NCBI GenBank assembly: GCA_016280915.1
Contig: JAEEHQ010000003.1
Span: 1-64,000 of the forward strand
Reading direction: 5' to 3'
Source: Bacteroidales bacterium
Lineage (GTDB): Bacteria > Bacteroidota > Bacteroidia > Bacteroidales > P3
Length of the DNA stretch: 64,000 bases
Below the pieces are notes generated by a model. That model was not told the DNA's origin. It made no database searches and saw only the letters and a program-made list of their open reading frames with translations. The first letter of the stretch is position 1, and each line of letters opens with the position of its first letter. Below, piece after piece: positions 1 through 9,161 of this stretch. Made by a program: the position numbers and the translations under genes.

Positions 1-660
1 GCGGGGCCCTTGCACTTGAAACACTTGGCCGGCATTGAGAGTGCGGGTTACAGTGGTGCCAGCTGGTATATCGGTTGAAGTGGGGCTGGTGAGCACGATG
101 TCGACCGTGGTGCTGTCCTCGATGGCTAGGACGCTGAACTGTGCACGCGATTCGTAGGCGTGGCTGTTGGACACATCGGTGGTTTGCACGATGTAGTCGG
201 AGCCTAAAGCGGTGGTGGGCAATAGGTGGGAAGCGTCGCATGCCGAGGGTGACTGGCTGATGATGTCTACCCATAGTTGCACGCTGTCGGTGGAGGTGAC
301 GTGCAGTCCCATATTGTTCACTACGCACGACCCAGCCTGCCAGCTATGGGCGTTGGGCAGCATATAGGTGGTGAAGCCTCCAGCGGCTATGGCAAAGGTG
401 TGGGACCAACCGGTGTTGGGATTCTGTACGGTGATATTGCAGCTGCGTGGACCGGAGGCCGAAAGGTAGTAGTGGTCCACATCGTCGTCTAACCAGCAGG
501 GCATGATTGCCACCCAGAAGTCGGTGCCCATGGAAGTGAGGACTTGGGCCGGCAGCGGTTTCATGCTGAGTGTCAGCATGACGAGCAGAAGGAGTGCTCG
601 GCTTATTTGGCATTTCTTGTGTTGCCAATAGGAGTTTTTCCTGTGGATGGTTGATTTCAT
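1..660 (-). CDS. Secreted IgGFc-binding-type protein, 5' part (runs off left edge)
   Basis: The reading frame on the minus strand is open from an ATG at 660 to base 1, giving the first 220 residues. It is not listed in the ORF track because no stop lies inside the window. It starts with a basic, hydrophobic signal peptide and then carries 'MGTDFWVAI', the hallmark of the IgGFc-binding N-terminal region seen in Bacteroidetes surface proteins. It shares 'GLHVTSTD' and 'DSTTVDI' with the 810-aa protein at 16183-18615, so the two are paralogues. By analogy a C-terminal T9SS sorting domain may lie outside the window. It starts 50 bases after the pgpH-like stop and may be co-transcribed with it. 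Binding partner unknown. Confidence 0.75.
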   Translation of the reverse strand, partial: MKSTIHRKNSYWQHKKCQISRALLLLVMLTLSMKPLPAQVLTSMGTDFWVAIMPCWLDDDVDHYYLSASGPRSCNITVQNPNTGWSHTFAIAAGGFTTYMLPNAHSWQAGSCVVNNMGLHVTSTDSVQLWVDIISQSPSACDASHLLPTTALGSDYIVQTTDVSNSHAYESRAQFSVLAIEDSTTVDIVLTSPTSTDIPAGTTVTRTLNAGQVFQVQGPR

Positions 661-710
661 CTTCGTGATTATTTATGGGGTGACAGACCGGTACCTGTGG
701 ATGGGAGGTG

Positions 711-2702
711 CTATTTTGTGACGGGGTAGGAGATGCGGGCATGATAGATGCTCATCATCTTTGACTTGAGTATCTTGCGGATGCGGTCGATGTCGCCGAA
801 GGTGAGGTTGCAGTTGCGGAACTGGTTGTTGCCGATTTTGTCGTCGATGATTTGGTCCACCTTTTTGTCGATGGAGTCTTTGTCGTGCTCCTTCATGCTG
901 CGGCAGGCGGCCTCCACGCTGTCTACTATCATCACCACGGCCGTCTCGCGCGAGAAAGGTGTGGGCCCGTTGTAGCGGAAATCGTTTGCATCAATGGTCT
1001 CGCCTGGGTGGGCCTCCTTGTATTTGGTGTAGAAATAGCCTGTATAGGTGGTGCCGTGATGGGTGCGGATGAACTGCTGAACCTCGTTGGGCAGGTGATA
1101 TTTGTGGGCTAGGTCCAAGCCGTCGGTCACGTGACGGATGATGATGGAGGCACTCTCACGGTAGTCCAGCTCGTCGTGCGGGTTGAATCCGCTGTTCTGG
1201 TTCTCGGTGAAGAAGAGGGGGGCACGGATTTTGCCGATATCGTGGTAGAGCGCTCCCACCTTGGCCAAGATGGCGTTGCCGCCAATCTCGTTGATGAGGT
1301 CTTCGCTGATATTAGACACTTGGATGGAATGCTGGAAGGTGCCAGGGGCGTTGCGCGATAGTTCCCGCAGGGCGGGAGTGTTGGTGGAGGATAGTTCCAT
1401 CAAGGTCAGGTTGGTGGTGAAGCCAAACAGTTTCTCAAAGAGGTAGATGAGAGGGTAGGCCAGCAGGGTTAGCAAAGCATTGAGGAAGAAGACGATGTAG
1501 CGATCTAAGGTGATGCCCTGCAGACTGCTTTCCTGACTCAGCACGCCGAAGGTGTAGATGAGCGAGTAGGTGGCAAAGATGGCTATGCATACCACGAAGA
1601 ACTTGCTTCGACTCTCCAAGTTGCGTACTGCCACGATGGACATCATTCCGGCAATTAGCTGGTAGAAAATAAATTCGTAGGAGTTGGGCACCACGTTGGC
1701 CAAAATGATGATGGTGGTAATCTGCACATACAGGGCTACTCGCATGTCGAAGAAGACACGCATCATCACAGGCACGATGCAGAGCGGCACCAGCAGCACC
1801 CACTCGGGATTGGTATAGACAACTGCGGCCGTCACGGCCGACATAAGCAGGATGAGCACCAGCACAAAGAGCACCTTACGGTCGTCCTCGAGCAAGGGAT
1901 GGCGTGTGTTCTGCAAGAAAAAGAAGAGTGCTACAAAGGAGATGATGCATAACCCGAAGAGGCCGAAATATCGCCCTAATGGATTGTAGTCGGCCTGGAA
2001 ATGCTTGTCGTTTTCACGCTCCAACGAGCTGATAATCTGTGCTTGTTCTATCGACACACGCTGTCCTTCTGAGATAATCAGCTCGCCTTGTCGCACCATC
2101 TGCGTGGTGGTGCCCAGCTGCGACAGGCGGGAGTCCAACTCCAGCTGGGTGCGGTTGGCATCATAGGCTATGTCGGGCACTAGGATGCTGTCGCGCAGCA
2201 GGGTGTCGCGGATGTCCAATGGGGTGATGTATTGCGCCATGTTGCGCTCAGACCCGATGTTGCCGTCCAAGAGTATCAGGCGGTGGCTCTCAAAGTCGGG
2301 CATGCTGTCGGGTATGCCCAGATAGCCTATCATGTAGATGCTGTCCAGCGTCTTGCGCAACTGACGTTTGTTGGCGAGCGGATGACGACGCGCCACGGCA
2401 TCCAGGTTCTCCACAGCTTTTCTGTGGGCCAGGTTGTCGTAGTGGTAGTAGAGAATGGTGCTGCTCTTGGCCTTGGCAATCTCTTGTTCGATGTCGCTTT
2501 GCGACTTTTGGATGACAAAGTCGTAGGGAGCCACCAGGTTGTTGCTGCGCCAAATGCCGCCGACGGCATAGTCGTAGTGGATGCCGTGGCCGTTGTTAGG
2601 GAACATCAGGGGTATCAGGGCAGCTGCCACCAGCATCATCGCTAGCTTGGTCAGAATGGGCAGCCGTTTGATAGTGTTAGGGATAATATTTTTTATCTGC
2701 AT
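711..2702 (-). CDS. PgpH-like 7TM-HD family cyclic-dinucleotide phosphodiesterase
   Basis: A protein of about 663 residues. An N-terminal membrane segment is followed by a ~220-residue extracytoplasmic region (7TMR-HDED type), a block of about seven hydrophobic segments, and a C-terminal HD domain with 'FQHSIQVSN', 'ALYHDIGKI' and 'RTHHGTTYTGYF'. This order matches the PgpH family, whose characterised members hydrolyse cyclic di-AMP; that activity is inferred here. The track starts at 2735, but I prefer the internal ATG at 2702, which gives a normal basic N-terminus and follows an A-rich leader. A TATTTTTG -7-like box at 2732-2725 lies just upstream of this start, although the spacing would make the leader very short. 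Confidence 0.85.
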   Translation of the reverse strand: MQIKNIIPNTIKRLPILTKLAMMLVAAALIPLMFPNNGHGIHYDYAVGGIWRSNNLVAPYDFVIQKSQSDIEQEIAKAKSSTILYYHYDNLAHRKAVENLDAVARRHPLANKRQLRKTLDSIYMIGYLGIPDSMPDFESHRLILLDGNIGSERNMAQYITPLDIRDTLLRDSILVPDIAYDANRTQLELDSRLSQLGTTTQMVRQGELIISEGQRVSIEQAQIISSLERENDKHFQADYNPLGRYFGLFGLCIISFVALFFFLQNTRHPLLEDDRKVLFVLVLILLMSAVTAAVVYTNPEWVLLVPLCIVPVMMRVFFDMRVALYVQITTIIILANVVPNSYEFIFYQLIAGMMSIVAVRNLESRSKFFVVCIAIFATYSLIYTFGVLSQESSLQGITLDRYIVFFLNALLTLLAYPLIYLFEKLFGFTTNLTLMELSSTNTPALRELSRNAPGTFQHSIQVSNISEDLINEIGGNAILAKVGALYHDIGKIRAPLFFTENQNSGFNPHDELDYRESASIIIRHVTDGLDLAHKYHLPNEVQQFIRTHHGTTYTGYFYTKYKEAHPGETIDANDFRYNGPTPFSRETAVVMIVDSVEAACRSMKEHDKDSIDKKVDQIIDDKIGNNQFRNCNLTFGDIDRIRKILKSKMMSIYHARISYPVTK

Positions 2703-2724
2703 TTTTAATCTTTTCTTTAAAATG

Positions 2725-2732
2725 CAAAAATA
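2725..2732 (-). promoter_or_regulatory. Possible -7 box of the pgpH-like gene
   Basis: TATTTTTG on the minus strand matches the Bacteroidetes TAnnTTTG box. No clear TTG -33 element sits 18-20 bases further upstream, so this is a weak call. Confidence 0.4.
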
Positions 2733-2888
2733 CAAAAAAAATCTTTTATACTAAGAATATTTATAAATAGAATGGCTTTTTGTCGTCGATTACTTTTTGC
2801 CAACGCGCTTCAAGAGCCTTTTAACCGTAATCGGTTAATAGGGTTTAGGCAGGATTGACGAGTAGTCCTAACGTGAAGAAAGGATTGT

Positions 2889-3485
2889 CTATACAATGTC
2901 GTCGCACAGGTGCCATTGGATGATGTCGAAGGTGGTCTCCAAGAATTTGTGCAGGCGGTTGAGAAAAGTTGCCGTGGCCTTGGGCATGTTCTCGGCAGGA
3001 CCAGTATAGAGCGAGGTGGAGGTGCCACGGCGCTGGCTGAACCCGAAGCTGTCGATGCCGAAGATGCCTTGATTGAAATTGTTGGACAATACCCAGCGGC
3101 GATGTTCCAGCAGGTCGGCCGAGCTGGGTTCAGGCCCCCGTTGGTGCATACCATCTAGGAGCTTTTGTTGGAAATCCCACGAGTCCCTTCCACGCACCAG
3201 GAGCAACTTGTCATAGTAGTCGAAAACACGGTCAGGGGTGCCTACTTTCGAGCGTTCTATCATCACGTATGCCATGTGGCTGTAGTCGTCGTTGTAGCTG
3301 AAGCAGGGGTATTCTGCCTCGTTCAACACGATGTCTTCCACTCGCGAAAGGGCAAGGGTATGGGCCTTGTTGAACTCCAGGACAAACTGGTAGTTCAGGT
3401 AGCTGGTGCGGAACATCAGCACCGCCGTGTCTTCAAAGCTGAAGGTGGCATCGGGTAGGAAGGGTGACTGTTTCTTGCGTGGCAT
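2889..3485 (-). CDS. Small conserved protein, possibly IPExxxVDY-like
   Basis: A 198-residue soluble protein without signal peptide or membrane segment. The segment 'LEFNKAHTLALSRVEDI' followed later by 'RVFDYYDKLLLVRG' loosely resembles the Bacteroidetes IPExxxVDY family (short proteins with a conserved LsRxeDl core and a C-terminal xDYxLxI strand), but the IPExxxVDY signature itself is not exact. Function unknown. It lies 23 bases downstream of the radical SAM gene on the same strand and is probably co-transcribed with it. The frame is real, judging from codon usage and the absence of a better frame on either strand. Confidence 0.6.
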   Translation of the reverse strand: MPRKKQSPFLPDATFSFEDTAVLMFRTSYLNYQFVLEFNKAHTLALSRVEDIVLNEAEYPCFSYNDDYSHMAYVMIERSKVGTPDRVFDYYDKLLLVRGRDSWDFQQKLLDGMHQRGPEPSSADLLEHRRWVLSNNFNQGIFGIDSFGFSQRRGTSTSLYTGPAENMPKATATFLNRLHKFLETTFDIIQWHLCDDIV

Positions 3486-3508
3486 CTTGTGTGTATTGGG
3501 GTCGGTTC

Positions 3509-4435
3509 TTAGTTGGTGGATTGGGTAAGTCCAACATTCATCTCAAAGGCTTGCTGTTGTGTGAAGTCGGGTCGGAAACTTTGCTGTGCACTCAGTTCTT
3601 GCACCCAGCCGCGGTGGAGGCCGATGGCATAGAAATGGTCGGTCACCCGGGCATATTCCTCCTCTGTGAGGGTGCGTCCAAGCTGGTCGGGAAGCCCTTC
3701 GGTGGGCGGAAAATATTGTGCCATCAGGGCCACATGTAGGTTGGGGGAGAGGTCGGCAATCTCGTCCAGCACGGCGAGGGAGTTCTCCACCTGTCCAGGC
3801 AGGACTAAGTGACGAACAATGATGCCGCGGTAGGCCAAGCCGTCGTCGTCGGTGGGTAGGGCCGAGCCTTTCTGGTTGTACATCTCTTTCAACGCTTTCA
3901 GGGCCACGGTGGGATAGTCTTGGGCATGTGAGTAGCGGAGGGCCAGCTGTGGGTCCATGTATTTGAAGTCGGGAAGGTAGATGTCGATGTAGGGTGCCAA
4001 CATTTGTAGGGTATTGATGCTCTCGTATCCGCCGGTGTTGTAAACTGTTATGGGGGAAAGCCCTCGCTGGTGAAGACCTTCAACGATGGCGGGAATGTGA
4101 TTGGCATAGTGGGTGGGTGTGACAAAGCCTACAATGTTCTCGGTCCGCTTCAAGGTTTGCGCGATACCCTCCACAATGGCATCAACTCCGCGGTAGCGGA
4201 TGAGGGCCGATGTGGGGTCGGAAAGGGTGCTGATGTCGCCATTCTGACAATAGATACATTGTAGGTTGCAATGTGCAAAAAAGACATTGCAGATGCCTTT
4301 TTTACCGCAAATGGGTGGTTCTTCGCCTTGGTGCACGCAGATAGTGGACACCTCCGGTTCTGCGGAAGCTCCACAAAACCCGACTGTTACGGCGCGGTCG
4401 GCCTTACAGGCTTTTGGGCAAAGTTCGCATTTCAT
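3509..4435 (-). CDS. Radical SAM protein, PflX-type (pyruvate formate-lyase activase-like)
   Basis: A 308-residue protein. The N-terminus has a Cys-rich stretch 'CELCPKACKADR' and 'GFCG', then the radical SAM signature CX3CX2C in 'HCNLQCIYCQN' near residues 56-64. This arrangement belongs to the COG1313/PflX group of uncharacterised radical SAM proteins related to glycyl-radical activases. No glycyl-radical enzyme is in the window, so the substrate is unknown. Typical length for the group. It is the first gene of a probable two-gene unit with the 198-aa protein downstream. Confidence 0.85.
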   Translation of the reverse strand: MKCELCPKACKADRAVTVGFCGASAEPEVSTICVHQGEEPPICGKKGICNVFFAHCNLQCIYCQNGDISTLSDPTSALIRYRGVDAIVEGIAQTLKRTENIVGFVTPTHYANHIPAIVEGLHQRGLSPITVYNTGGYESINTLQMLAPYIDIYLPDFKYMDPQLALRYSHAQDYPTVALKALKEMYNQKGSALPTDDDGLAYRGIIVRHLVLPGQVENSLAVLDEIADLSPNLHVALMAQYFPPTEGLPDQLGRTLTEEEYARVTDHFYAIGLHRGWVQELSAQQSFRPDFTQQQAFEMNVGLTQSTN

Positions 4436-4803
4436 CCCTGCAAAATTACTATTTTTCCCGCAGACCTAAATCGTCAAACCCCACTTCTTTTAAACAGGCC
4501 AAAGTTGAAATCTCAGTATCTCCAAACCATGGTCCTTGGTTGCTCCACTTCATCCTCGCCATCTTCTTGCTAACTTTTCGCTCTTTTATTTCTCAACAAA
4601 CAAGAACTAACCATGCATCTGCCAAGTTCTTAACAGCTTGAACTCGCCTCTGGCTACAACCTTCCCCTATGGAATCGATGAGGGTGGTTTTTAGAGGTTA
4701 CCTATACTTTATTTTATTGTTTTTTTTCGCAAATTAACTATTAATTCAAATAATATTTGTATCTTCGCAGATAGTATAGCAAATCATTAAATATAATAAT
4801 ATT
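4436..4803. other. Intergenic region between divergent radical SAM gene and pepD
   Basis: About 370 bases with no convincing gene; the short ORFs of the track here (for example 4271-4573) overlap the radical SAM gene or have no recognisable features. TATCTTCG at 4760-4767 is one mismatch from the Bacteroidetes -7 box and may drive pepD. A TAATTTTG-like box at 4448-4441 on the minus strand may serve the radical SAM gene. Confidence 0.5.
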
Positions 4804-6258
4804 ATGAATATTAAAGATTTAGAACCTAAAGAACTGTGGGGTAATTTTTATAAACTTACCCGTTGCCCCCGTCCATCCAAACATGAGGAGGTCGTCCGCG
4901 AATTTCTCGTGAAATGGGCTAAAGATCATAAAATTGACTGCCGTGTTGATAAGGTGGGCAATATCATCATGTCCAAACCTGCTACCAAGGGTATGGAGAA
5001 CCGTTGCCCCGTGGTGCTGCAGGCTCACATGGATATGGTTCCTCAGGCTCGTGCCGGCAAGGTGCACGATTTCTTGAAAGACCCCATCGAGACTAAGATT
5101 GTTGACGGTTGGGTTTATGCATGCGATACCACCCTCGGTGCCGACGACGGTCTGGGTGTGGCAGCTGCCATGGCTGTGCTGGAAAGCAAAACCATCAAGC
5201 ATGGTCCGCTGGAGGTTCTGATTACCACCGACGAGGAGACCGGCATGACGGGCGCTTTTGGTCTGAAAAAGGGTGAGTTGAAGGGCAAATACCTCCTCAA
5301 CCTCGACAGCGAGACCGAGGGCGAACTGTATGTGGGTTGCGCCGGCGGCGTGGATGCCACCATGACGATTCCTTATTCCACCGAACTGGCTCCCAAGAGC
5401 TATTGCGCCATGCGCTTAACCATTGGTGGACTCAAGGGCGGTCACAGCGGTATGGAGATTAACTCTGGCCGCGCCAACGCCAACAAGATTATGTTCCGCA
5501 TGCTCCGCTGGGTGGCCGATTGCGGCATCCGCCTTATCAATGTTGAGGGCGGCAGCCTCCGCAACGCCATCCCTCGCGACGCTACCTGTGTTTTCGCAAT
5601 GCCTAAGGAGCACATGGAGTGCATCATGGCCGAGTTTGAAAAGGTGGCTGGCTGGGTGAAGAAGGAGATTGCTACCGTTGACCCCGATTTCTTCGCAAAA
5701 TGGGAGAAAGTGCGCATCTCGCCTAAGGTGATGACCGAGGCCGACACACAGAAGATTATCAACTTGGTGATGGTTGCCCCCAACGGTGTCCAGCGCATGA
5801 GCACCGACATGGAAGACCTCGTGGAGACTTCGCTCAACCTGGCCAAGATGCATACCAACGGCAAGAATTTCTACATCCAGGCTCTGCTCCGCAGCTCTGT
5901 CGACAGCGCCAAGGATGCGTTGGCCGAACGTCTGGTCTGCTTGGCCGAACTGGCCGGCGGCAAATGCCAGCTGACGGGTGCCTATCCTGGCTGGAAGCCC
6001 AACATGCAGAGCGGTCTGCTCAAGAGCATGAAGGCTACCTATAAAAAACTCTATAAGAAAGAGCCTAAGGTGGTGGCTATCCATGCCGGTTTGGAATGCG
6101 GATTGCTGGGCGGCAAGTATCCCGACATGGAGATGATCTCCTTCGGTCCGACCCTCAACAGCCCTCACAGCCCCGATGAGCGCGCCAATATCGATAGCAG
6201 CAAGAAGTTCTTCGATTATCTCGTTGCTGCCCTCGAATCCATGCCCGAAAACAAATAA
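4804..6258 (+). CDS. pepD: Aminoacyl-histidine dipeptidase (cytosol non-specific dipeptidase)
   Basis: A 484-residue M20C metallopeptidase. Metal-binding and catalytic motifs are visible in order: 'LQAHMDMVP' near residue 75, 'LGADDG' near 115, 'TTDEETGMTG' near 143, 'NLDSETEGEL' near 166, and a C-terminal 'IHAGLECG' near 427. Full family length. It splits dipeptides, including Xaa-His, in the cytosol, recycling imported or proteolysis-derived peptides. The start ATG follows an A/T-rich leader. The next gene begins 47 bases after its stop, so the two may share a transcript. Confidence 0.95.
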   Translation: MNIKDLEPKELWGNFYKLTRCPRPSKHEEVVREFLVKWAKDHKIDCRVDKVGNIIMSKPATKGMENRCPVVLQAHMDMVPQARAGKVHDFLKDPIETKIVDGWVYACDTTLGADDGLGVAAAMAVLESKTIKHGPLEVLITTDEETGMTGAFGLKKGELKGKYLLNLDSETEGELYVGCAGGVDATMTIPYSTELAPKSYCAMRLTIGGLKGGHSGMEINSGRANANKIMFRMLRWVADCGIRLINVEGGSLRNAIPRDATCVFAMPKEHMECIMAEFEKVAGWVKKEIATVDPDFFAKWEKVRISPKVMTEADTQKIINLVMVAPNGVQRMSTDMEDLVETSLNLAKMHTNGKNFYIQALLRSSVDSAKDALAERLVCLAELAGGKCQLTGAYPGWKPNMQSGLLKSMKATYKKLYKKEPKVVAIHAGLECGLLGGKYPDMEMISFGPTLNSPHSPDERANIDSSKKFFDYLVAALESMPENK

Positions 6259-6305
6259 ATTCGGATGATGTGATTTCCTTTTTAATACCAAAACAATAAA
6301 AAGAT

Positions 6306-8378
6306 ATGATTTGTAAAGAATTACTGAACCCCCGCAGCATCGTCATTTGTGGTGCTTCCAGCGATATTCACAAACCTGGTGGAAAGGCCCTGAAGAACCT
6401 CCTCGAGAGCAACTTCAAGGGCGCTGTCTACGCCGTTAACCCCAAAGAGTCCGAGGTGCAGGGTGTGAAATGCTACACCAAAGCTGAGGACCTGCCTCAG
6501 GTCGACTGCGCCATCCTCTGCATCGCTGCTAAGTTCTGCGCCGCCACGGTCGACGTGCTCACCCAGCAGAAGGGTACCAAGGGCTTTATCATCATCAGCG
6601 CTGGTTTCTCCGAGGAGAACGCTGAGGGTGCAGCCATCGAGAAACATATCGTCGACAGCATCAATGCTGTGGGCGGCAGCCTCATCGGCCCCAACTGCAC
6701 CGGTTTCCTCAATACCAACTATGCCGGCTGCTTCGACACGCCTATTCCTCGTCTCGACCCCCATGGTGTTGATTTCATCACCGGTAGCGGTGCTACGGCC
6801 GTCTTTATCAAGGAGTATGGCATCAGCAACGGTTTGACTTTCAACAGCGTTTGGGCTGTTGGTAATAGCGCCCAGTTGGGTATTGAAGATGTGCTGGAAC
6901 ATCTCGATGAGACTTTCGACCCCGAGAAGTCCAGCCGCGTCATCATGCTTTATATGGAAAAAGTGGGCGACCCCCAGCGTCTGCTCAAACACAGCCGCAG
7001 CCTAATCAACAAGGGTTGCCATATCGCCGCCATCAAGTCGGGCGGTAGCGCAGCAGGCAGCCGTGCCGCCTCCAGCCACACCGGAGCTTTGGCCACCAAC
7101 GATGCCGCCGTCGACGCTCTTTTCCGCAAGGCCGGTATTGTCCGTTGCCAGAACCGTCAGGAGCTGACCACCGTGTGCGCTGTCTTCATGTATCCCGAAA
7201 TCAAGGGCAAACGTTGTGCCGTCATCACCCACGCCGGTGGTCCTGCTGTTATGCTCACCGACGTGCTGTCCAATGGTGGCATGGAAGTCCCCAGCTTGAA
7301 GGAGCATCCCGCCAGCCCCGCCCTGCTCGAAAAACTGTTTGCAGGATCTTCGGTAGGCAACCCCATCGATTTTCTGGCTACTGGTACGGCCGAGCAGTTG
7401 GGCTACATCATCGATGCTGTTGAGAATGACTACACCGACATCGATTTCAGCGTGGTCATCTTTGGTTCTCCCGGACTTTTCTCCAACCGCGAGGTGTACA
7501 AGCTCCTGGCCGAGAAGATGAAGACCTGCAAGAAACCCATCTTCCCCGTGCTGCCTTCCATCATCAATGTCAAGGACGAGATTCAGGAGTTCATCGACAT
7601 GGGCAACATCAATTTCCCCGAGGAGTGTGTTCTTGGTAATGCCATCTGCAAGGTATACAATACCCCCAAGCCTCAGCCAGAGCATGTCGACCTGCCCGCA
7701 ATCGACGTGGCCCGCATCCGCAAGACCATCGACCGTTGTAAGGACGGCTGGATGGAGATTAGCGACTACAACGAGCTTTTCGATGCTGCTGGCATCAGCC
7801 GCAAGAAATCTGTTGAGGTCTCCAAGAAGGAGGATGCTCTCGCCTTCGCCAAGGAGGTGGGCTGCAGCAAAGATATGCCTTTAGTGATGAAGGTCGTCGG
7901 TCCGCTGCATAAGAGTGATGTGGGTGGTGTCACCTTGGGCGTGAAAGACCTCGACACCGTTGCCAAGGAGTTCGACCGCCTGATTGTCATTCCCGAGACC
8001 TACGCTGTGGAGATGTATCCTATGCTGGACGGTACCGATGTCTACATCGGCGCTATCCGCGACCCGAAGTTCGGTCATCAGATTTTCTTCGGCCTTGGTG
8101 GTATCTTCATCGAGGTGCTGAAGGATGTCCAGAGCGCTCTCGCTCCCATCACGGCTGCCGAAGCCAAGGAGATGCTCACCCATCTGCGTGGCTATAAGAT
8201 TCTGCAGGGTGTGCGCGGACAAGAGCCCGTCAACATCGACCTCTATGCCGACCAGGTGGCCCGCGTCAGCGCCCTCGTGCAGGCTGCTCCCGAAATTGCC
8301 GAGATTGACCTCAACCCCCTGCTTGGCAATCCTCGCTACGTCACCGCAGTTGATGCCCGTATCCGTCTGGAGAAATAG
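6306..8378 (+). CDS. ADP-forming acetate/acyl-CoA synthetase, alpha-beta fusion
   Basis: A 690-residue fused enzyme. The N-terminal CoA-binding Rossmann domain starts with 'RSIVICGAS'; a succinyl-CoA-synthetase-like ligase domain carries 'SSHTGALA' with His258 as the probable phosphorylated histidine; the C-terminal ~230 residues form an ATP-grasp domain ('MKVVGPLHKSDVGGV', 'FFGLGGIF', 'AEIDLNPLL'). The family converts acyl-CoA, ADP and phosphate to acid, CoA and ATP, conserving fermentation energy. The acyl substrate (acetyl-, branched or aryl-CoA) cannot be told from sequence. It is followed closely by a hairpin terminator. Confidence 0.9.
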   Translation: MICKELLNPRSIVICGASSDIHKPGGKALKNLLESNFKGAVYAVNPKESEVQGVKCYTKAEDLPQVDCAILCIAAKFCAATVDVLTQQKGTKGFIIISAGFSEENAEGAAIEKHIVDSINAVGGSLIGPNCTGFLNTNYAGCFDTPIPRLDPHGVDFITGSGATAVFIKEYGISNGLTFNSVWAVGNSAQLGIEDVLEHLDETFDPEKSSRVIMLYMEKVGDPQRLLKHSRSLINKGCHIAAIKSGGSAAGSRAASSHTGALATNDAAVDALFRKAGIVRCQNRQELTTVCAVFMYPEIKGKRCAVITHAGGPAVMLTDVLSNGGMEVPSLKEHPASPALLEKLFAGSSVGNPIDFLATGTAEQLGYIIDAVENDYTDIDFSVVIFGSPGLFSNREVYKLLAEKMKTCKKPIFPVLPSIINVKDEIQEFIDMGNINFPEECVLGNAICKVYNTPKPQPEHVDLPAIDVARIRKTIDRCKDGWMEISDYNELFDAAGISRKKSVEVSKKEDALAFAKEVGCSKDMPLVMKVVGPLHKSDVGGVTLGVKDLDTVAKEFDRLIVIPETYAVEMYPMLDGTDVYIGAIRDPKFGHQIFFGLGGIFIEVLKDVQSALAPITAAEAKEMLTHLRGYKILQGVRGQEPVNIDLYADQVARVSALVQAAPEIAEIDLNPLLGNPRYVTAVDARIRLEK

Positions 8379-8402
8379 TTTTCTCCTTGATACTATAACA
8401 AT

Positions 8403-8436
8403 AAAGGCGGTCCAAGTGGCCGCCTTTACTATTTTA
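8403..8436 (+). terminator. Terminator after the acyl-CoA synthetase
   Basis: AAAGGCGG and CCGCCTTT form an 8-bp stem around a 9-base loop, followed by a T/A-rich tail. A near copy of the same hairpin lies at 8655-8685. Confidence 0.75.
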
Positions 8437-8438
8437 CT

Positions 8439-8591
8439 ATAGGGGATTTCTATTTATTGCTTGCAATAAAAGCCTCTGATTCTTATCAAATTCGAGATGA
8501 GAGAATGACAATTTCTCCTATTCTCAAATTCTTGATAAATATTACTATATAAGGCAACTTCTATTAGTCACCTCAAAGAGGTGAGACTACT
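8439..8591. repeat. MITE-like intergenic repeat R1, copy 1
   Basis: The segment has a palindrome ATTGCTTGCAAT, then 'ttcttatcaaattc' and later 'aattcttgataaata', followed by AAGGCAACTTCTATTA and a second hairpin (CACCTC aaa GAGGTG). Most of it recurs at 57612-57735 in the same order. The left end CTATAGGGGATTTCTAT is nearly the inverse complement of the right end of the second copy, so the element behaves like a short inverted-repeat unit. No coding capacity. Confidence 0.65.
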
Positions 8592-8654
8592 AATTACCCG
8601 GTACAAGCCGAAGACGCTGTGCCGTGACACTCAGACAAAAGAACCTGCCATAAC

Positions 8655-8685
8655 AATAAAGGCGGCTCATGTGGCCGCCTTTATT
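8655..8685 (-). terminator. Hairpin between convergent genes, probable terminator
   Basis: AATAAAGGCGGC and GCCGCCTTTATT form a perfect 12-bp stem with a 7-base loop. It lies just after the minus-strand PepSY-like gene and could stop transcription from both sides. Its core is a second copy of the hairpin at 8403-8427. Confidence 0.65.
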
Positions 8686-8710
8686 ATTGTGTTAATACTA
8701 TATTAATAGA

Positions 8711-9136
8711 TTAATCATCAACGTGGGTTACATTGCCCTTGAGGTCGAATTGTATTTCCAATCCATTGGTGAGGGTGACCTCATAGCCGCCACGCATTTT
8801 CTCGCAGTCGATGATGAGCTGCTTAGGGTAGCGGTTGACAATATAGCGGGTGATATAGACGGGCACCAGCGTGACGGGTAGGCCTTCGGTGCATTTCATC
8901 TCTTTCCAAACACCTTTGGAATCAAACTGGATGATGGTACCGTCGGTAAGCAAGGCTTCGTATTCCTTGCCTTTGACATAGGCAAAGTCGATGGCGCAGG
9001 AGGGCCAATGCTTTTGAATCAGCTCATTGGCGGCCTTGGGCAGATTTTCAGGGTCGATGGTTCTCTTTTTGCTCTGGGCATTGGCGCTGCCGGCAAGGAG
9101 GACGATGGCAAATAATGCGAGGATGATTTTTTTCAT
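8711..9136 (-). CDS. Secreted PepSY-like (DUF2874) protein
   Basis: A 141-residue protein with an N-terminal signal peptide ending 'GSANAQ', followed by two ~60-residue repeats that each contain a predicted helix and strands ('EYEALLTDGTIIQFDSKG' and 'GYEVTLTNGLEIQFDLKG'). The repeat of 'EV-L-G-x-QFD-G' is the hallmark of the periplasmic PepSY-like BLIP-fold proteins of Bacteroidetes. Function unknown; proposed roles for the fold are inhibitory or ligand binding. It lies 25 bases after the lipoprotein gene and probably ends the same operon. Confidence 0.85.
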   Translation of the reverse strand: MKKIILALFAIVLLAGSANAQSKKRTIDPENLPKAANELIQKHWPSCAIDFAYVKGKEYEALLTDGTIIQFDSKGVWKEMKCTEGLPVTLVPVYITRYIVNRYPKQLIIDCEKMRGGYEVTLTNGLEIQFDLKGNVTHVDD

Positions 9137-9161
9137 AGTCTATTTTTTTTATTTTGATTCT

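Noticed and set aside
344-742. 132-aa minus ORF at left edge
   Set aside because: Different frame from the IgGFc-binding-type protein, which has a signal peptide and conserved motifs; this ORF is composition-driven.
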